From: Treponema sp. C6A8
Lineage (GTDB): Bacteria; Spirochaetota; Spirochaetia; Treponematales; Treponemataceae
Direction: 5' to 3'
Length of the DNA: 64,000 nucleotides
Assembly: GCF_000619925.1 (NCBI RefSeq)
Contig: NZ_JHVB01000001.1
Coordinates: 248,001-312,000, forward strand
Shown piece after piece: positions 43,981 to 53,301 of this stretch (its first letter is position 1; each line of letters opens with the position of its first letter). Both the position numbers and the translations under genes were made by a program. The notes beneath the pieces were generated by a model that saw only the letters and a program-made list of their open reading frames with translations, searched no databases and was not told where the DNA came from.

Positions 43981-44305
43981 CCTTCAGACAATGTATTCTC
44001 AGCTCTCTAATCTTTCAAAGACTATGGCGGCAGGGCAGCAGGCTCAGCTTACGGAAGCCATGCAGCAGCAGGATAATATTCAGCGAAGTCTTGAAAATGC
44101 CAGCAAAGTGCAGCAAACTCAGACAGACAGGGCTGATGCGAATTCGGTTGATGAAGACGGGCGGGACGGCGCTGCGGCCTTTGGCAGTAAAAAGAAAAAG
44201 GAACAGAATGGCGGAAACGAATCTGAAAATAATGCCTCTGATTCTCAGTCAGGCTCAAAATCAGGTTCGCCTTATATAGGAACGATTATCGATATAACAA
44301 GGTAA
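43961..44305 (+). CDS. Small Gln/Ser-rich protein of the flagellar operon, unknown
   Basis: 114 residues; the start overlaps the end of the DUF342 gene by 20 bp. The N-terminus (IQPIDLQTMYSQLSNLSKTM) is an amphipathic helix with a conserved look; it is followed by a Gln-rich helix and a disordered Asp/Gly/Ser/Lys segment; the end SPYIGTIIDITR is hydrophobic. The layout (N-terminal helix, disordered centre, short C-terminal motif) resembles adaptor peptides. No family recognised. Linked to the flagellar operon by overlap only. Confidence 0.65.
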   Translation: MGIQPIDLQTMYSQLSNLSKTMAAGQQAQLTEAMQQQDNIQRSLENASKVQQTQTDRADANSVDEDGRDGAAAFGSKKKKEQNGGNESENNASDSQSGSKSGSPYIGTIIDITR

Positions 44306-44316
44306 CGGGGTAAAGT

Positions 44317-45108
44317 GTGGCAGCTACGATTGCAATAACCTTAAGTTTAATTACAATAGTTCTTCTTTTAATTTTTCTTATCCGCTTTAAAAAAATTTTC
44401 TCTACTGAAAATATCATCGAAAAAACAAAGTCCTATATGGACAAAATGATAAAAGATATCAACGGTCAGGCAAACCGGGATCTTGATTTAATTAACGAAT
44501 CTTCAAGACGCCTTCGCGCTCTTTTAAACGAAACTGAACATAAAATGGAACAGTTCCGTGAGGCCAGCAGACTTTTGCAGAATGCAATTGCAGAGGCAGA
44601 TAAACTCAGTAAGCTTTCTGGAAACAGCCCTTTATATGTAGAAAATAAAAATGTTTCGGAAATCAAGCCTGTAAGAAAACCTTCTGTTTCTAAAAAAATA
44701 TCTTCTGCCGCAGATAATGCTCCGTCTCTTTTTGATGCCCAGACTATAAATCCGGATTCATCTTATGAAATTGTAAAACCTCAGCAGAGTTCTCTTTTTG
44801 ATGCTGAAGAAGAGTCCTCTAACAATAATCCTATTCTAGACGATGTAACTAACGTAATGCCCGATGGTTCTGCTTACAAACACGTGCCGCTTATTATTAC
44901 AAAAGTTCTTGATGAAGAACCGACGGGAAAAAATCAAAGTCAGACTGAAAACAGAGTCAGGCCGTTTAATGCTGCAGCAACAAGTAAAAAAGAATTTTCA
45001 GAACAGGTAATGGACCTGTTTAATAAAGGTTTTCAGATTGAACAGATTGCAAACGAGCTTTCCTGTTCAATTACTGAAGTTCAGTTTGTAATTGATATGG
45101 GATTATAA
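44317..45108 (+). CDS. Membrane-anchored coiled-coil protein with SwrB/DUF6115-like C-terminal helix
   Basis: 263 residues from a GTG start. One N-terminal TM helix (AITLSLITIVLLLIFLIRF), a coiled coil about 25-105 (LINESSRRLRALLNETEHKM), a disordered Ser/Pro-rich region and a C-terminal helix-turn-helix-like segment VMDLFNKGFQIEQIANELSC followed by SITEVQFVIDMGL. This ending resembles the SwrB/DUF6115 type found at the ends of flagellar operons in Firmicutes. SwrB promotes flagellar assembly in Bacillus, so a flagellar role is a fair inference. It ends just before galM with partial overlap of a longer reading. Confidence 0.65.
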   Translation: MAATIAITLSLITIVLLLIFLIRFKKIFSTENIIEKTKSYMDKMIKDINGQANRDLDLINESSRRLRALLNETEHKMEQFREASRLLQNAIAEADKLSKLSGNSPLYVENKNVSEIKPVRKPSVSKKISSAADNAPSLFDAQTINPDSSYEIVKPQQSSLFDAEEESSNNNPILDDVTNVMPDGSAYKHVPLIITKVLDEEPTGKNQSQTENRVRPFNAAATSKKEFSEQVMDLFNKGFQIEQIANELSCSITEVQFVIDMGL

Positions 45109-45124
45109 ATTCCGGAGGTTTTAT

Positions 45125-46183
45125 ATGAAGATAGATAAATCAAAATTTGGTCTCTTGTCGGACGGTACAAAGGTAACTCTTTATACTGTTTCAAACGGCG
45201 ACATGCAGTTTTCATGCACAGATTACGGCTGTACAATCACAAGCATAATCTTAAATGACAAGAATGGTAAAAAAACAGAAGTTACACTGGGCTTTTCAAC
45301 TTTGGACGGCTATGTAAACAACGACTGTTATTTTGGCGCTTTTGTCGGCCGCTTTGCAAACCGCATTGCAAAAGCTCAGTTTACCCTTAACGGTAAAAAA
45401 TATGACCTTGATAAGAATGACGGTCCTAACTGCCTTCACGGCGGCTTTGACGGCTGGCATAAAATTGTCTGGGATTCAAAAATCATTAAAGGTAAAAATC
45501 AGGCAGGAATTCAGTTTTCCCGTATTTCACCGGACGGAGAGCAGGGCTTCCCTGGTAATATGGAAATAAAAGTAACTTATCTTCTTGATAAGAATAATAA
45601 CCTTACCTGTTCTTATACTGCAAAAACTGATAAGGCAACTCCTGTAAACTTTACAAATCATTCTTATTTCAATCTTGCAGGCCGCGGTCAGGTTTATGAG
45701 CACGTAATGCAGATGAATTCGGCATATTACCTGGAAGTTTCTCCAAAATTGATTCCAACAGGAAAACTTCTTGATGTAGCCGGCACTCCATTTGATTTTA
45801 ATAATCCTAAAACTCTTGGGCAGGATATCGATCAGATTAAGCCTGGCTACGACCACTGTTATGTAACAGAAGTTTACACACCTGAAACAAAAACTTCTGT
45901 TCCTCTTGATGATTCAGACCTTGTTGAATTCTGTAAGGTAACTGAGCCTGTAAGTGGGCACGAAATGCAGGTGTTTACAAACATGGTAGGCTGCCAGCTT
46001 TACACAGGAAACTTCATTCAGGACAAAGTGGGCCGCAGCGGCAATAAATACAATATTCACGACGGATTCTGTCTTGAAACTCAGGTTTTCCCGGATACAC
46101 CAAATCAAAAGGATTTTCCGACCTGTATTCTTGAGCCTGGCCAGACAATGAAGGCAAAAACCGTTTATTCATTTAAAATATAG
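45125..46183 (+). CDS. galM: Aldose 1-epimerase (galactose mutarotase)
   Basis: 352 residues from the ATG preceded by GGAGG; a longer frame into the upstream gene is rejected because it lacks a ribosome-binding site. Family blocks: TLGFSTLDGYVNNDCYFGAF, GRFANRIAKAQFTLNG, GPNCLHGGFDGWHKIVW, the catalytic His region NFTNHSYFNLAGRG and catalytic Glu in FCLETQVFPDTPNQ. It interconverts alpha and beta anomers of aldoses for sugar catabolism. No lactose/galactose genes are next to it, so the substrate could be any hexose. Confidence 0.95.
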   Translation: MKIDKSKFGLLSDGTKVTLYTVSNGDMQFSCTDYGCTITSIILNDKNGKKTEVTLGFSTLDGYVNNDCYFGAFVGRFANRIAKAQFTLNGKKYDLDKNDGPNCLHGGFDGWHKIVWDSKIIKGKNQAGIQFSRISPDGEQGFPGNMEIKVTYLLDKNNNLTCSYTAKTDKATPVNFTNHSYFNLAGRGQVYEHVMQMNSAYYLEVSPKLIPTGKLLDVAGTPFDFNNPKTLGQDIDQIKPGYDHCYVTEVYTPETKTSVPLDDSDLVEFCKVTEPVSGHEMQVFTNMVGCQLYTGNFIQDKVGRSGNKYNIHDGFCLETQVFPDTPNQKDFPTCILEPGQTMKAKTVYSFKI

Positions 46184-46222
46184 TTTTCTCGCGAATTCTT
46201 ATAAAAAAATAAAACATTTTGT

Positions 46223-46249
46223 TTGAATTATACAGAATTAGCGTATAAA
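46223..46249 (+). promoter_or_regulatory. Candidate promoter for the V-ATPase operon
   Basis: TTGAAT at 46223-46228 and TATAAA at 46244-46249 lie about 40 bp upstream of the first V-ATPase gene. The spacer is 15 bp, short for sigma-70, and the surroundings are very AT-rich, so this is a candidate only. Confidence 0.35.
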
Positions 46250-46289
46250 CTTTATATATTACTAATGGAAATTATTTTGCGAGGTTATG

Positions 46290-46910
46290 ATGGACGTACA
46301 ATTACAAGAACTGATTGATAAGATCAAAAAAGATGGCGTTGCAACTGCTGAAGCTGAAGCTGCAAAAAAAATTGCAGAAGCTGAAAAGAAAGCTGAAAGT
46401 ATCGTTGCAGATGCTCAGGACAAGGCTGCAGAAATCATTAAAAATGCAAAAGCAGAAACAGAAAGAATGGAAAAAGCCAGTGAAGAGGCTATCGTTCAGG
46501 CTGGAAGAAACATGCTGCTTTCATTTAAGGATTCTCTCGTAGCTGAACTTGACGGACTTATTCAGGCAGAGACAGCAAAGGCAGCAACAAAAGATGTCCT
46601 TGCAAAACTTATCCCTGAAACAGTAAAAGCATGGGCAAAAAACAGCGATGCTTCAGAACTTTCAGTTCTGCTTGCTGAAAAAGATTTGAAATCTCTGGAA
46701 GCTGCCCTTACAGGCGACCTTAAAGCTGAAATTTCTAAAGGACTCGAAATCAAGCCTGATAAGACTTTGACAGCCGGCTTTAGAATTGGTGTTAAAAACG
46801 GCGCCGCATATTACGACTATTCTGCTGAATCACTTGCAGAAATGTTCGGCGCATATCTTAATCCAAAAGTTGCAGCACTTATGAAGACCGCTGCAAAAGG
46901 AACAGAGTAG
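46290..46910 (+). CDS. V-type ATPase subunit E
   Basis: 206 residues. Two adjacent ATGs exist (46287 and 46290); the second is chosen because GAGG at 46281-46284 gives better spacing. The N-terminal half is a long charged helix with Ala/Lys/Glu heptads (AEAEAAKKIAEAEKKAESIV) and the C-terminal half a mixed fold (KAEISKGLEIKPDKTLTAGF, then AYYDYSAESLAEMFGAYLNP). Subunit E is the peripheral stalk that prevents A3B3 rotating. The next gene's GTG overlaps its TAG stop by one base. Confidence 0.9.
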   Translation: MDVQLQELIDKIKKDGVATAEAEAAKKIAEAEKKAESIVADAQDKAAEIIKNAKAETERMEKASEEAIVQAGRNMLLSFKDSLVAELDGLIQAETAKAATKDVLAKLIPETVKAWAKNSDASELSVLLAEKDLKSLEAALTGDLKAEISKGLEIKPDKTLTAGFRIGVKNGAAYYDYSAESLAEMFGAYLNPKVAALMKTAAKGTE

Positions 46911-47461
46911 TGGCATATTATTATTTGGTTTCACAGTTACCAAATATCTCTGCTGCAGAAGGAAAATCAGCCCTTCCTTTAAATGAAGTAAGTTTTAAGG
47001 AATTGTGCTGCCGTTTTCTTTCCGAAGATGAAAAATCAATAGTGGGCTCGCTTTCGCTAGTTCCGCCAAAAGATGCTTCATCTACAGGATCTGTCTTTTT
47101 GGATACTTGGTATGAAAAAGAAAGAAGCCTGCGCTATGCTCTGGCACAAATCCGTGCTCAGAAGATGAAAAAAGATGCTGCTGTACTTCCGCCGGGTGTT
47201 ACTGCTGATATTATTCAGGCAGCCCGCACTGCAGTTGGAATGGACAGTCCTTTGAGCGCAGAACAGTTTCTTTTTGAGTACCGAATCAGACTTCTTGATG
47301 AATTAAGACCTCTTGATTCGTTTTCGGTGGATTCAGTTTATGCGTACGGAATCAGGCTTCTGCTTGTTGAACGCATGAAAAAGTTTGATGCTGAAATTGG
47401 AAAAACTTCTTATCATAAAATTTATGATAATATTTTAGATGGAGATAAGAAAAAGAAATGA
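46910..47461 (+). CDS. DUF2764-family V-ATPase operon protein
   Basis: 183 residues from a GTG that overlaps the subunit E stop. It starts AYYYLVSQLPNISAAEGKSA and has a conserved-looking centre (VFLDTWYEKERSLRYALAQI) and end (FLFEYRIRLLDELRPLDSFS). All-helical by appearance. This family occurs at the same place, between E and A, in Chlamydia and spirochaete V-ATPase operons. Those operons lack recognisable C and F subunits. A central-stalk or C-subunit-like role is plausible but unproven. Confidence 0.8.
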   Translation: MAYYYLVSQLPNISAAEGKSALPLNEVSFKELCCRFLSEDEKSIVGSLSLVPPKDASSTGSVFLDTWYEKERSLRYALAQIRAQKMKKDAAVLPPGVTADIIQAARTAVGMDSPLSAEQFLFEYRIRLLDELRPLDSFSVDSVYAYGIRLLLVERMKKFDAEIGKTSYHKIYDNILDGDKKKK

Positions 47462-49227
47462 CGGATACAAAAGCTAAAGTAGTCGGCATTAACGGAAACA
47501 TGGTAACAATCCAGTTTGATGGTCAAGTTTCCATGAACGAAGTAGGTTACGTTAATGTTGACGGAAAAAAACTACGAGGAGAAGTAATCCGTATCCGAGG
47601 CAATAAGGCTCAGATGCAGATTTTCGAAATGACACAGGGCATTAAAGCCGGTGACACAGTAGAACTTGTTGGCGATCTCCTTTGTGCAGAATTGGGACCA
47701 GGACTTTTGGGACAGACTTTTGATGGTCTTCAGAACCCTCTTCCTCTGGTTGCAGAAAAAGCAGGCTTCTTCCTTGAGCGCGGTGTTTATGTAGATTCAC
47801 TTCCACGCGATAAAAAATGGGACTGGACTCCTAGCGTAAAAGAAGGCGACAAGCTTCTTCGCGGAGATTCAATTGGTTCTGTTCCGGAAGGACCTTTTAC
47901 ACATAAAATTCTTGTTCCATTTGATTTACTTGGAATGTACACAGTTAAGAAGGTTACTCCAGCCGGCTCTTACACAATTGAAGATGTAATGGCTGTCGTA
48001 ACTGATGAAAAGGGCAAGGACCACGAGCTTAAGATGGCATTCAAATGGCCTGTAAAACGCGCCGTTGACTGCTATGCAGAACGCCTTGCTCCATCTGAGC
48101 CAATGGTAACTCAGGTTCGTTTGATTGATACCTTCTACCCGGTTTCTAAAGGTGGTACATATTGTATTCCAGGACCTTTCGGTGCCGGAAAAACAGTTCT
48201 TCAGCATACAACATCACGTAACGCAGACGTTGATATCGTAATCATCGCTGCCTGCGGTGAACGTGCGGGTGAAGTTGTAGAAACAATTAAAGAGTTCCCT
48301 GAACTTAAAGACCCTCGTACAGGACGTTCTTTGATGGAGCGAACAATCATCATCTGTAACACATCTTCTATGCCGGTTGCTTCCCGCGAAGCTTCGGTTT
48401 ATACATCTGTTACACTTGCTGAATACTACCGTCAGATGGGACTTCACGTTCTTCTTCTTGCAGACTCTACATCACGCTGGGCACAGGCTTTGCGCGAAAT
48501 GTCTGGTCGTCTTGAGGAAATCCCTGGTGAGGAAGCATTCCCTGCTTACCTTGAATCTTACATTGCTGCCTTCTACGAGCGCGCTGGTATTGTTCGCCTC
48601 CGCGATGGAAAAGTTGGTTCTGTAACAATCGGTGGTACAGTATCTCCTGCCGGCGGTAACTTTGAAGAGCCTGTAACACAGGCAACCTTGAAGGTAGTAG
48701 GTGCCTTCCACGGACTTTCACGTGAACGTTCAGATGCCCGTAAGTATCCTGCAATTGACCCTATTATTTCATGGTCTAAATACAAATCAGTTATCCGTGA
48801 AGAGCTGGTTACTTTTGCCCGCAAGGTCTTCCTCCGCGGTGTTGAAGTAAACCAGATGATGAAGGTAATTGGTGAAGACGGTACTACAACAGAAGACTAC
48901 ATTGAATATCTTAAGAGTGAATTTATTGATGCTGTTTACATGCAGCAGAACTCTTTTGATGAAGTTGATGCCGCTGTCTGCGTTGACCGCCAGAAATATA
49001 CTTTTGCAAAAGTTGTAAAAGTTATTGGTTCAGATTTTGACCTTGCTGATAAAGATGCTGCTCGTAACTTCTTCAACCAGCTCCGTCAGAAGTTCCTTGA
49101 CTGGAACTACACAATCTGGAACACAGATGACTTCTACAAGGCAGAAAAAGACTTTGATGCTCATTATGCTTCTGCAAACGGTAAAGTTCGCGATGAAGTA
49201 AGCGCAATGCTTAAGGATGGTGAATAG
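47458..49227 (+). CDS. V-type ATPase catalytic subunit A
   Basis: 589 residues. The Walker A is GPFGAGKT at 239-246 in the [19 protein letters not shown] block, with [39 protein letters not shown] (Walker B region) and [20 protein letters not shown]. The non-homologous insertion typical of A subunits lies around 100-190. It hydrolyses or makes ATP in the A3B3 head. It starts four bases inside the upstream gene's end. Length agrees with bacterial V/A-type A subunits. Confidence 0.97.
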   Translation: MTDTKAKVVGINGNMVTIQFDGQVSMNEVGYVNVDGKKLRGEVIRIRGNKAQMQIFEMTQGIKAGDTVELVGDLLCAELGPGLLGQTFDGLQNPLPLVAEKAGFFLERGVYVDSLPRDKKWDWTPSVKEGDKLLRGDSIGSVPEGPFTHKILVPFDLLGMYTVKKVTPAGSYTIEDVMAVVTDEKGKDHELKMAFKWPVKRAVDCYAERLAPSEPMVTQVRLIDTFYPVSKGGTYCIPGPFGAGKTVLQHTTSRNADVDIVIIAACGERAGEVVETIKEFPELKDPRTGRSLMERTIIICNTSSMPVASREASVYTSVTLAEYYRQMGLHVLLLADSTSRWAQALREMSGRLEEIPGEEAFPAYLESYIAAFYERAGIVRLRDGKVGSVTIGGTVSPAGGNFEEPVTQATLKVVGAFHGLSRERSDARKYPAIDPIISWSKYKSVIREELVTFARKVFLRGVEVNQMMKVIGEDGTTTEDYIEYLKSEFIDAVYMQQNSFDEVDAAVCVDRQKYTFAKVVKVIGSDFDLADKDAARNFFNQLRQKFLDWNYTIWNTDDFYKAEKDFDAHYASANGKVRDEVSAMLKDGE

Positions 49228-49229
49228 TT

Positions 49230-50525
49230 ATGAACAAAGTTTATAGTAGAATTGAATCCATCGTCGGAAGCGTAATCACTGTAAAGGCTGATAACGTAGC
49301 TTACGGTGAGCTTGCAGAAATCGAAACACGTTTTGGTAAATCACTTGCCGAAGTAAATAAAATTGAAGGTGATGTAGTTTCACTTCAGGTATTTGCCGGC
49401 GGACGCGGTATTTCAACCGGCGACCATATTAAATTCCTTGGACATCAGATGAAGGTTTCTTTCTCTGATGATCTTCTTGGACGTATCTTCAACGGTTCTG
49501 CAGAACCTCGCGATAATGGTCCGGCCCTTACAGACAGTCTTGTTACAATCGGAGGTCCTTCAGTAAACCCTTCTAAACGTATCATGGCTAAGCGTATGAT
49601 TCGTACCGGTATTCCAATGATTGATATGTTCAACACACTGGTTGTATCTCAGAAACTGCCTATTTTCTCAATTTCTGGTGAACCTTACAACCAGCTGCTT
49701 GCCCGTATTGCCATGCAGGCAGAAGTTGACGTAATCGTACTCGGTGGTATGGGTCTTAAATACGATGACTACCTCTTCTTCAAAAAGACACTGGAAGAAG
49801 GCGGCGCTCTCAGCCACACAGTTATGTTCATTCATACTGCGGCAGACCCAACTGTAGAATGTCAGAAGATTCCTGACCTTTCTCTTGCAGTTGCCGAGCA
49901 GTTTGCCCTTAAAGGAAAAGACGTACTTGTACTTCTTACCGATATGACAAACTTTGCAGACTCAATGAAGGAAATTGCCATTACTCAGGAGCAGGTTCCT
50001 TCTAACCGCGGTTATCCTGGAGACTTGTACTCTCAGCTTGCAGCCCGCTACGAAAAGGCTGTTGACTTTGAAGGTGCCGGTTCTGTAACAGTTCTTGCCG
50101 TTACAACAATGCCTGGTGACGACGTTACTCACCCGGTTCCTGATAACACAGGTTACATCACAGAAGGTCAGTACTACCTTAAAGGCGGCCGTATTGAGCC
50201 GTTCGGTTCTCTTTCACGCTTGAAGCAGAACGTAAACGGTACAACCCGTGATGACCACCGCGGACTTATGGACGGTATGATTCGTCTTTACTCAAGCTAT
50301 AAAGACACCCTTGAAAAGAAATCAATGGGATTTATCATGAGTAAGTGGGATGAAAAACTTCTTACTTACGGAAAAATGTTTGAGTCAGAGATGATGGACC
50401 TTTCAAAGAATATTTCTCTGGAAGAAGCACTCGACCTTGGATGGAAAATCCTTGCAGACTGCTTCGAGCCTGAGGAAACTGGTCTTAAATCATCTTTGAT
50501 TGAAAAACACTGGCCAAAGAAGTAA
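49230..50525 (+). CDS. V-type ATPase subunit B
   Basis: 431 residues with the B-subunit blocks [60 protein letters not shown] (degenerate P-loop), [20 protein letters not shown] and [20 protein letters not shown]. It forms the regulatory half of the head. It begins two bases after the A subunit. The gap that follows, before D, contains two hairpins and a minimal ORF. Confidence 0.97.
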   Translation: MNKVYSRIESIVGSVITVKADNVAYGELAEIETRFGKSLAEVNKIEGDVVSLQVFAGGRGISTGDHIKFLGHQMKVSFSDDLLGRIFNGSAEPRDNGPALTDSLVTIGGPSVNPSKRIMAKRMIRTGIPMIDMFNTLVVSQKLPIFSISGEPYNQLLARIAMQAEVDVIVLGGMGLKYDDYLFFKKTLEEGGALSHTVMFIHTAADPTVECQKIPDLSLAVAEQFALKGKDVLVLLTDMTNFADSMKEIAITQEQVPSNRGYPGDLYSQLAARYEKAVDFEGAGSVTVLAVTTMPGDDVTHPVPDNTGYITEGQYYLKGGRIEPFGSLSRLKQNVNGTTRDDHRGLMDGMIRLYSSYKDTLEKKSMGFIMSKWDEKLLTYGKMFESEMMDLSKNISLEEALDLGWKILADCFEPEETGLKSSLIEKHWPKK

Positions 50526-50554
50526 GCGATTATTTGTGAGGTAAAAGATGGTAC

Positions 50555-50610
50555 GATAAAAATCGTTGATTTTTATCTATCGAGCTAAAGTTCGCATAAA
50601 AGTGAGCTTT
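50555..50610 (+). promoter_or_regulatory. Two hairpins in the V-ATPase B-D gap
   Basis: Hairpin A: perfect ten-base arms 50555-50564 and 50568-50577, loop GTT. Hairpin B: nine-base arms 50587-50595 and 50602-50610 with two G-U pairs. A minimal ORF (ATG-GTA-CGA-TAA at 50548-50559) with GTGAGG at 50536-50541 ends inside the first arm. The subunit D ribosome-binding site (GATGAGG) lies just past hairpin B. Confidence 0.6.
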
Positions 50611-50631
50611 AAGATGTGATGAGGATGTTTA

Positions 50632-51255
50632 ATGGCGAAGATAAAACTTACTAAGAATGAGCAGAAGGTCCAGAAAGATGCGCTTAAAATGTATAACCGC
50701 TATCTTCCAACCCTTGTGCTTAAAAAACAACAGCTTCAGACAGAAATCCGCACAATAGACCAGAAGGCCAGAGAAGTCCGTGCTGCAAGAGCGGCGCTCG
50801 AAAAGGAATTCGACGCATGGATTGCAGTATTCGGAGAAGAAGAGGCTTTTAAGCCGGAAATGGTTACCGTAAAAAACATCAAAAAAGGATGGGGTAATAT
50901 TGCCGGTGTTGCCATTCCGATTTATGAAGGCGCAGATTTTTCACGCGGGGACTACGATTTGTACGAAACCCCATTGTGGATTGATATGGCAGCCGACAGA
51001 ATGGAAAAGGCCCTTTCTTTAGACCTTGAAGCCGAAGTTCTTGATGAACAGGTTAGGCTTCTTTCAAAGGAACTCAGGACCACAACACAGCGTGTAAACC
51101 TGTTTGAAAAGGTTAAGATTCCTGAGACAAAGGCTAATATCAAGAAAATATCTGTTTATCTTGGTGATGAACAGGTTGCGGCGGTTGTCCGAAGTAAAAT
51201 ATCAAAGAAAAAGCTTCAGAATAATTCCGAAGAAGAACAGGAGGCAGGTAAATGA
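50632..51255 (+). CDS. V-type ATPase subunit D
   Basis: 207 residues, the central-shaft subunit made of two long helices: N-terminal LTKNEQKVQKDALKMYNRYL with TLVLKKQQLQTEIRTID, and C-terminal LLSKELRTTTQRVNLFEKVK with IPETKANIKKISVYLGDEQV, closing with a Lys/Glu-rich tail. The middle holds a Trp-rich globular section (GWGNIAGVAIPIYEGADF). The shaft turns inside A3B3 and transmits torque. The last four bp overlap the start of subunit I. Confidence 0.93.
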   Translation: MAKIKLTKNEQKVQKDALKMYNRYLPTLVLKKQQLQTEIRTIDQKAREVRAARAALEKEFDAWIAVFGEEEAFKPEMVTVKNIKKGWGNIAGVAIPIYEGADFSRGDYDLYETPLWIDMAADRMEKALSLDLEAEVLDEQVRLLSKELRTTTQRVNLFEKVKIPETKANIKKISVYLGDEQVAAVVRSKISKKKLQNNSEEEQEAGK

Positions 51256-53198
51256 TTGAACCAATGAAAAAAGTCTCTCTTGTTCTTTTAAATAAGGAAC
51301 GTGAAGAGGCTCTTGTTAATCTTAGAAAAATCGGTCTTGTTCATTTGGAGAAATTAGAGGGAGCAAGTGAAAAACTTTCTGCCTTTAAGGAAGCTTCTGC
51401 AAATGCGCTGGTTGCCGAATCTGTTTTAGGGGAAATTAAGGCTCCCAAGGCAAAAAAAGGCATGGCACCGGCTCTTTCTGATGAAGATACTGCAAAGCTC
51501 TGTGCAGACATTGTTGCAAAATCAGAGCGTAAAAAACAGCTTCTGGAAGAAATTTCAAGTGACGCTACCGAACTTGACCGCTTTAGCGGATGGGGAACTG
51601 TTACAAATGAAGATTTTGAATACCTTGTAACAAAAGGCATTCAGCTTAAGATGTATGAAGTTCCTGTAGAAAAATATAATCAGATTGACCAGCAGATTCA
51701 GACAATCCTTGTAAATAAGAATAAAAAGACTGCAAGATTTATGATTATAAACGGCGGTGAGGGACGCCCTGAAAATCTTATGCCAGAGGCATTTGAAGTT
51801 CCTTTACCACGCATTTCAACCTCTTTGCTGGAAAAAGAGATTAAGGATGATGAAAAGAAAGTTTCTGAAATTGAAGCCTTCTTTGCGGCAAATGCAAAAT
51901 ATCTTCCTTCAATTTCTGCTTTTAAGAAAAACCTTGAAACAGACATTGAGTTTGAAAACGTAAATGCCGGTATGGAACGCGAAACTTCAGGTGATGAAAA
52001 TGACCTTGCATGGATCAGCGGTTATGTTCCTGCAGCAAATCTTGAAGAATTCAAGGCAGACTGCGCTAAGAATAACTGGGCTCTTGCCTATGCAGATCCG
52101 GAAGATGATGACCTTGCCGTTCCAACAAAGCTTAAGAACAACAAGTTTGTAAGTTTGATTTATCCTCTTACAGACTTCTTGGGAACTGTTCCTGGCTATC
52201 ATGAATTTGATATTTCGGGCTGGTTCTTACTGTTCTTTACAGTGTTCTTTGCAATGATTTTTGGCGATGGCGGCTACGGTGCGCTTGTTCTTGTCCTTAC
52301 ACTTTTACTTATGCTTAAGTCAAAAGCGTCTGGCAAAAAGGTTGCGCCTGTATTCGGCCTTATTACGCTGGTTTCTATAGCAACGATCGTTTGGGGTGCC
52401 GTAACCTGTACCTGGTTTGGTATTCCTGTAGATATGCTTCCAGACTGGCTTAAAAATCTTTCTATTCCTTGGATTTCTTCTGCTTATGAAGATACTCTCT
52501 GGCAGGTTCCTTGGGTTAGCGAGGTTGGCGGTAAGGCTGTAGGACTTACAAAGAGTCAGAACCTGCAGATTTTCTGCTTCTCTCTGGCACTTGTTCAGCT
52601 TGCAGTTGCCCATATCAAAGCCGCAGCAAGAAACATCAGCCTTAAGAACGGCTTGAAGGCGGTAGGTGACATTGGTTCACTTATGCAGCTTATCGGTATG
52701 TTCTGGGTAGTACTTTCTATGGTTGTAAACTCTGATGTATTCCCAATGCTTGGCTACATTGGAACTGTTCCTGTCGGCAAAATCGAGATTTCTTTGATTG
52801 CGGCAGGTTTTGTTCTGAGTTTTATATTTGCCAACTATGAAGGAAGCATTGGTGCTTCTATCCTGGAATCTTGTAAGAATATTATTTCGGTTCTTTTGGG
52901 AGTCGTAAACGTATTCTCTGATATTGTTTCTTACATCCGACTTTGGGCTGTAGGTCTTGCGGGAGCTGCTATTTCCGAAACTGTAAACACCCTTGCAGGT
53001 CCAATTCTTGGACACGCAATTCTGTTTATTGCGGCAATAGTTCTGCTTTTGTTCGGACATGGCTTGAACATGATTTTGAACCTGCTTTCGGTAATTGTAC
53101 ACGGTGTTCGTTTGAATACTCTTGAATTCTGTACACATATCGGTATGGCATGGAGCGGAACAAAGTTCAATCCGTTTGCGGAGAAAAAATCTTCGTAA
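51252..53198 (+). CDS. V-type ATPase subunit I (a-subunit, ion channel)
   Basis: 648 residues. The N-terminal cytoplasmic half (about 1-310) is helical; the C-terminal half has about eight TM helices. Key pieces: FFTVFFAMIFGDGGYGALVL near 325, and the channel helix NVFSDIVSYIRLWAVGLAGA with the essential Arg, then HGLNMILNLLSVIVHGVRLN. The two half-channels and Arg direct ions onto the rotor carboxylates. The gap after it, before the proteolipid gene, contains two hairpins. Confidence 0.96.
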   Translation: MIEPMKKVSLVLLNKEREEALVNLRKIGLVHLEKLEGASEKLSAFKEASANALVAESVLGEIKAPKAKKGMAPALSDEDTAKLCADIVAKSERKKQLLEEISSDATELDRFSGWGTVTNEDFEYLVTKGIQLKMYEVPVEKYNQIDQQIQTILVNKNKKTARFMIINGGEGRPENLMPEAFEVPLPRISTSLLEKEIKDDEKKVSEIEAFFAANAKYLPSISAFKKNLETDIEFENVNAGMERETSGDENDLAWISGYVPAANLEEFKADCAKNNWALAYADPEDDDLAVPTKLKNNKFVSLIYPLTDFLGTVPGYHEFDISGWFLLFFTVFFAMIFGDGGYGALVLVLTLLLMLKSKASGKKVAPVFGLITLVSIATIVWGAVTCTWFGIPVDMLPDWLKNLSIPWISSAYEDTLWQVPWVSEVGGKAVGLTKSQNLQIFCFSLALVQLAVAHIKAAARNISLKNGLKAVGDIGSLMQLIGMFWVVLSMVVNSDVFPMLGYIGTVPVGKIEISLIAAGFVLSFIFANYEGSIGASILESCKNIISVLLGVVNVFSDIVSYIRLWAVGLAGAAISETVNTLAGPILGHAILFIAAIVLLLFGHGLNMILNLLSVIVHGVRLNTLEFCTHIGMAWSGTKFNPFAEKKSS

Positions 53199-53203
53199 AA
53201 AAA

Positions 53204-53253
53204 ATGCCGTCGTATGGCGGCATAAATCAGTAATTCAATCTGCATGTGCAGAT
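53204..53253 (+). promoter_or_regulatory. Two hairpins in the V-ATPase I-K gap
   Basis: Hairpin 1: eight-base arms 53204-53211 and 53216-53223 (one G-U pair), loop GTAT. Hairpin 2: seven-base perfect arms 53238-53244 and 53247-53253. A strong GGAG ribosome-binding site (53292-53295) then precedes the proteolipid ATG. Structure before the gene for the multi-copy rotor subunit suggests message processing or protection, allowing higher K output. Confidence 0.55.
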
Positions 53254-53301
53254 ATTAAAAATTAAATTAAACCTTGCGTTTGCGGGTTAAAGGAGAAAAA
53301 T

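Noticed and set aside
45092..45124. Upstream extension of the aldose epimerase frame
   Set aside because: It overlaps the preceding gene and lacks a ribosome-binding site, while GGAGG precedes the ATG at 45125.
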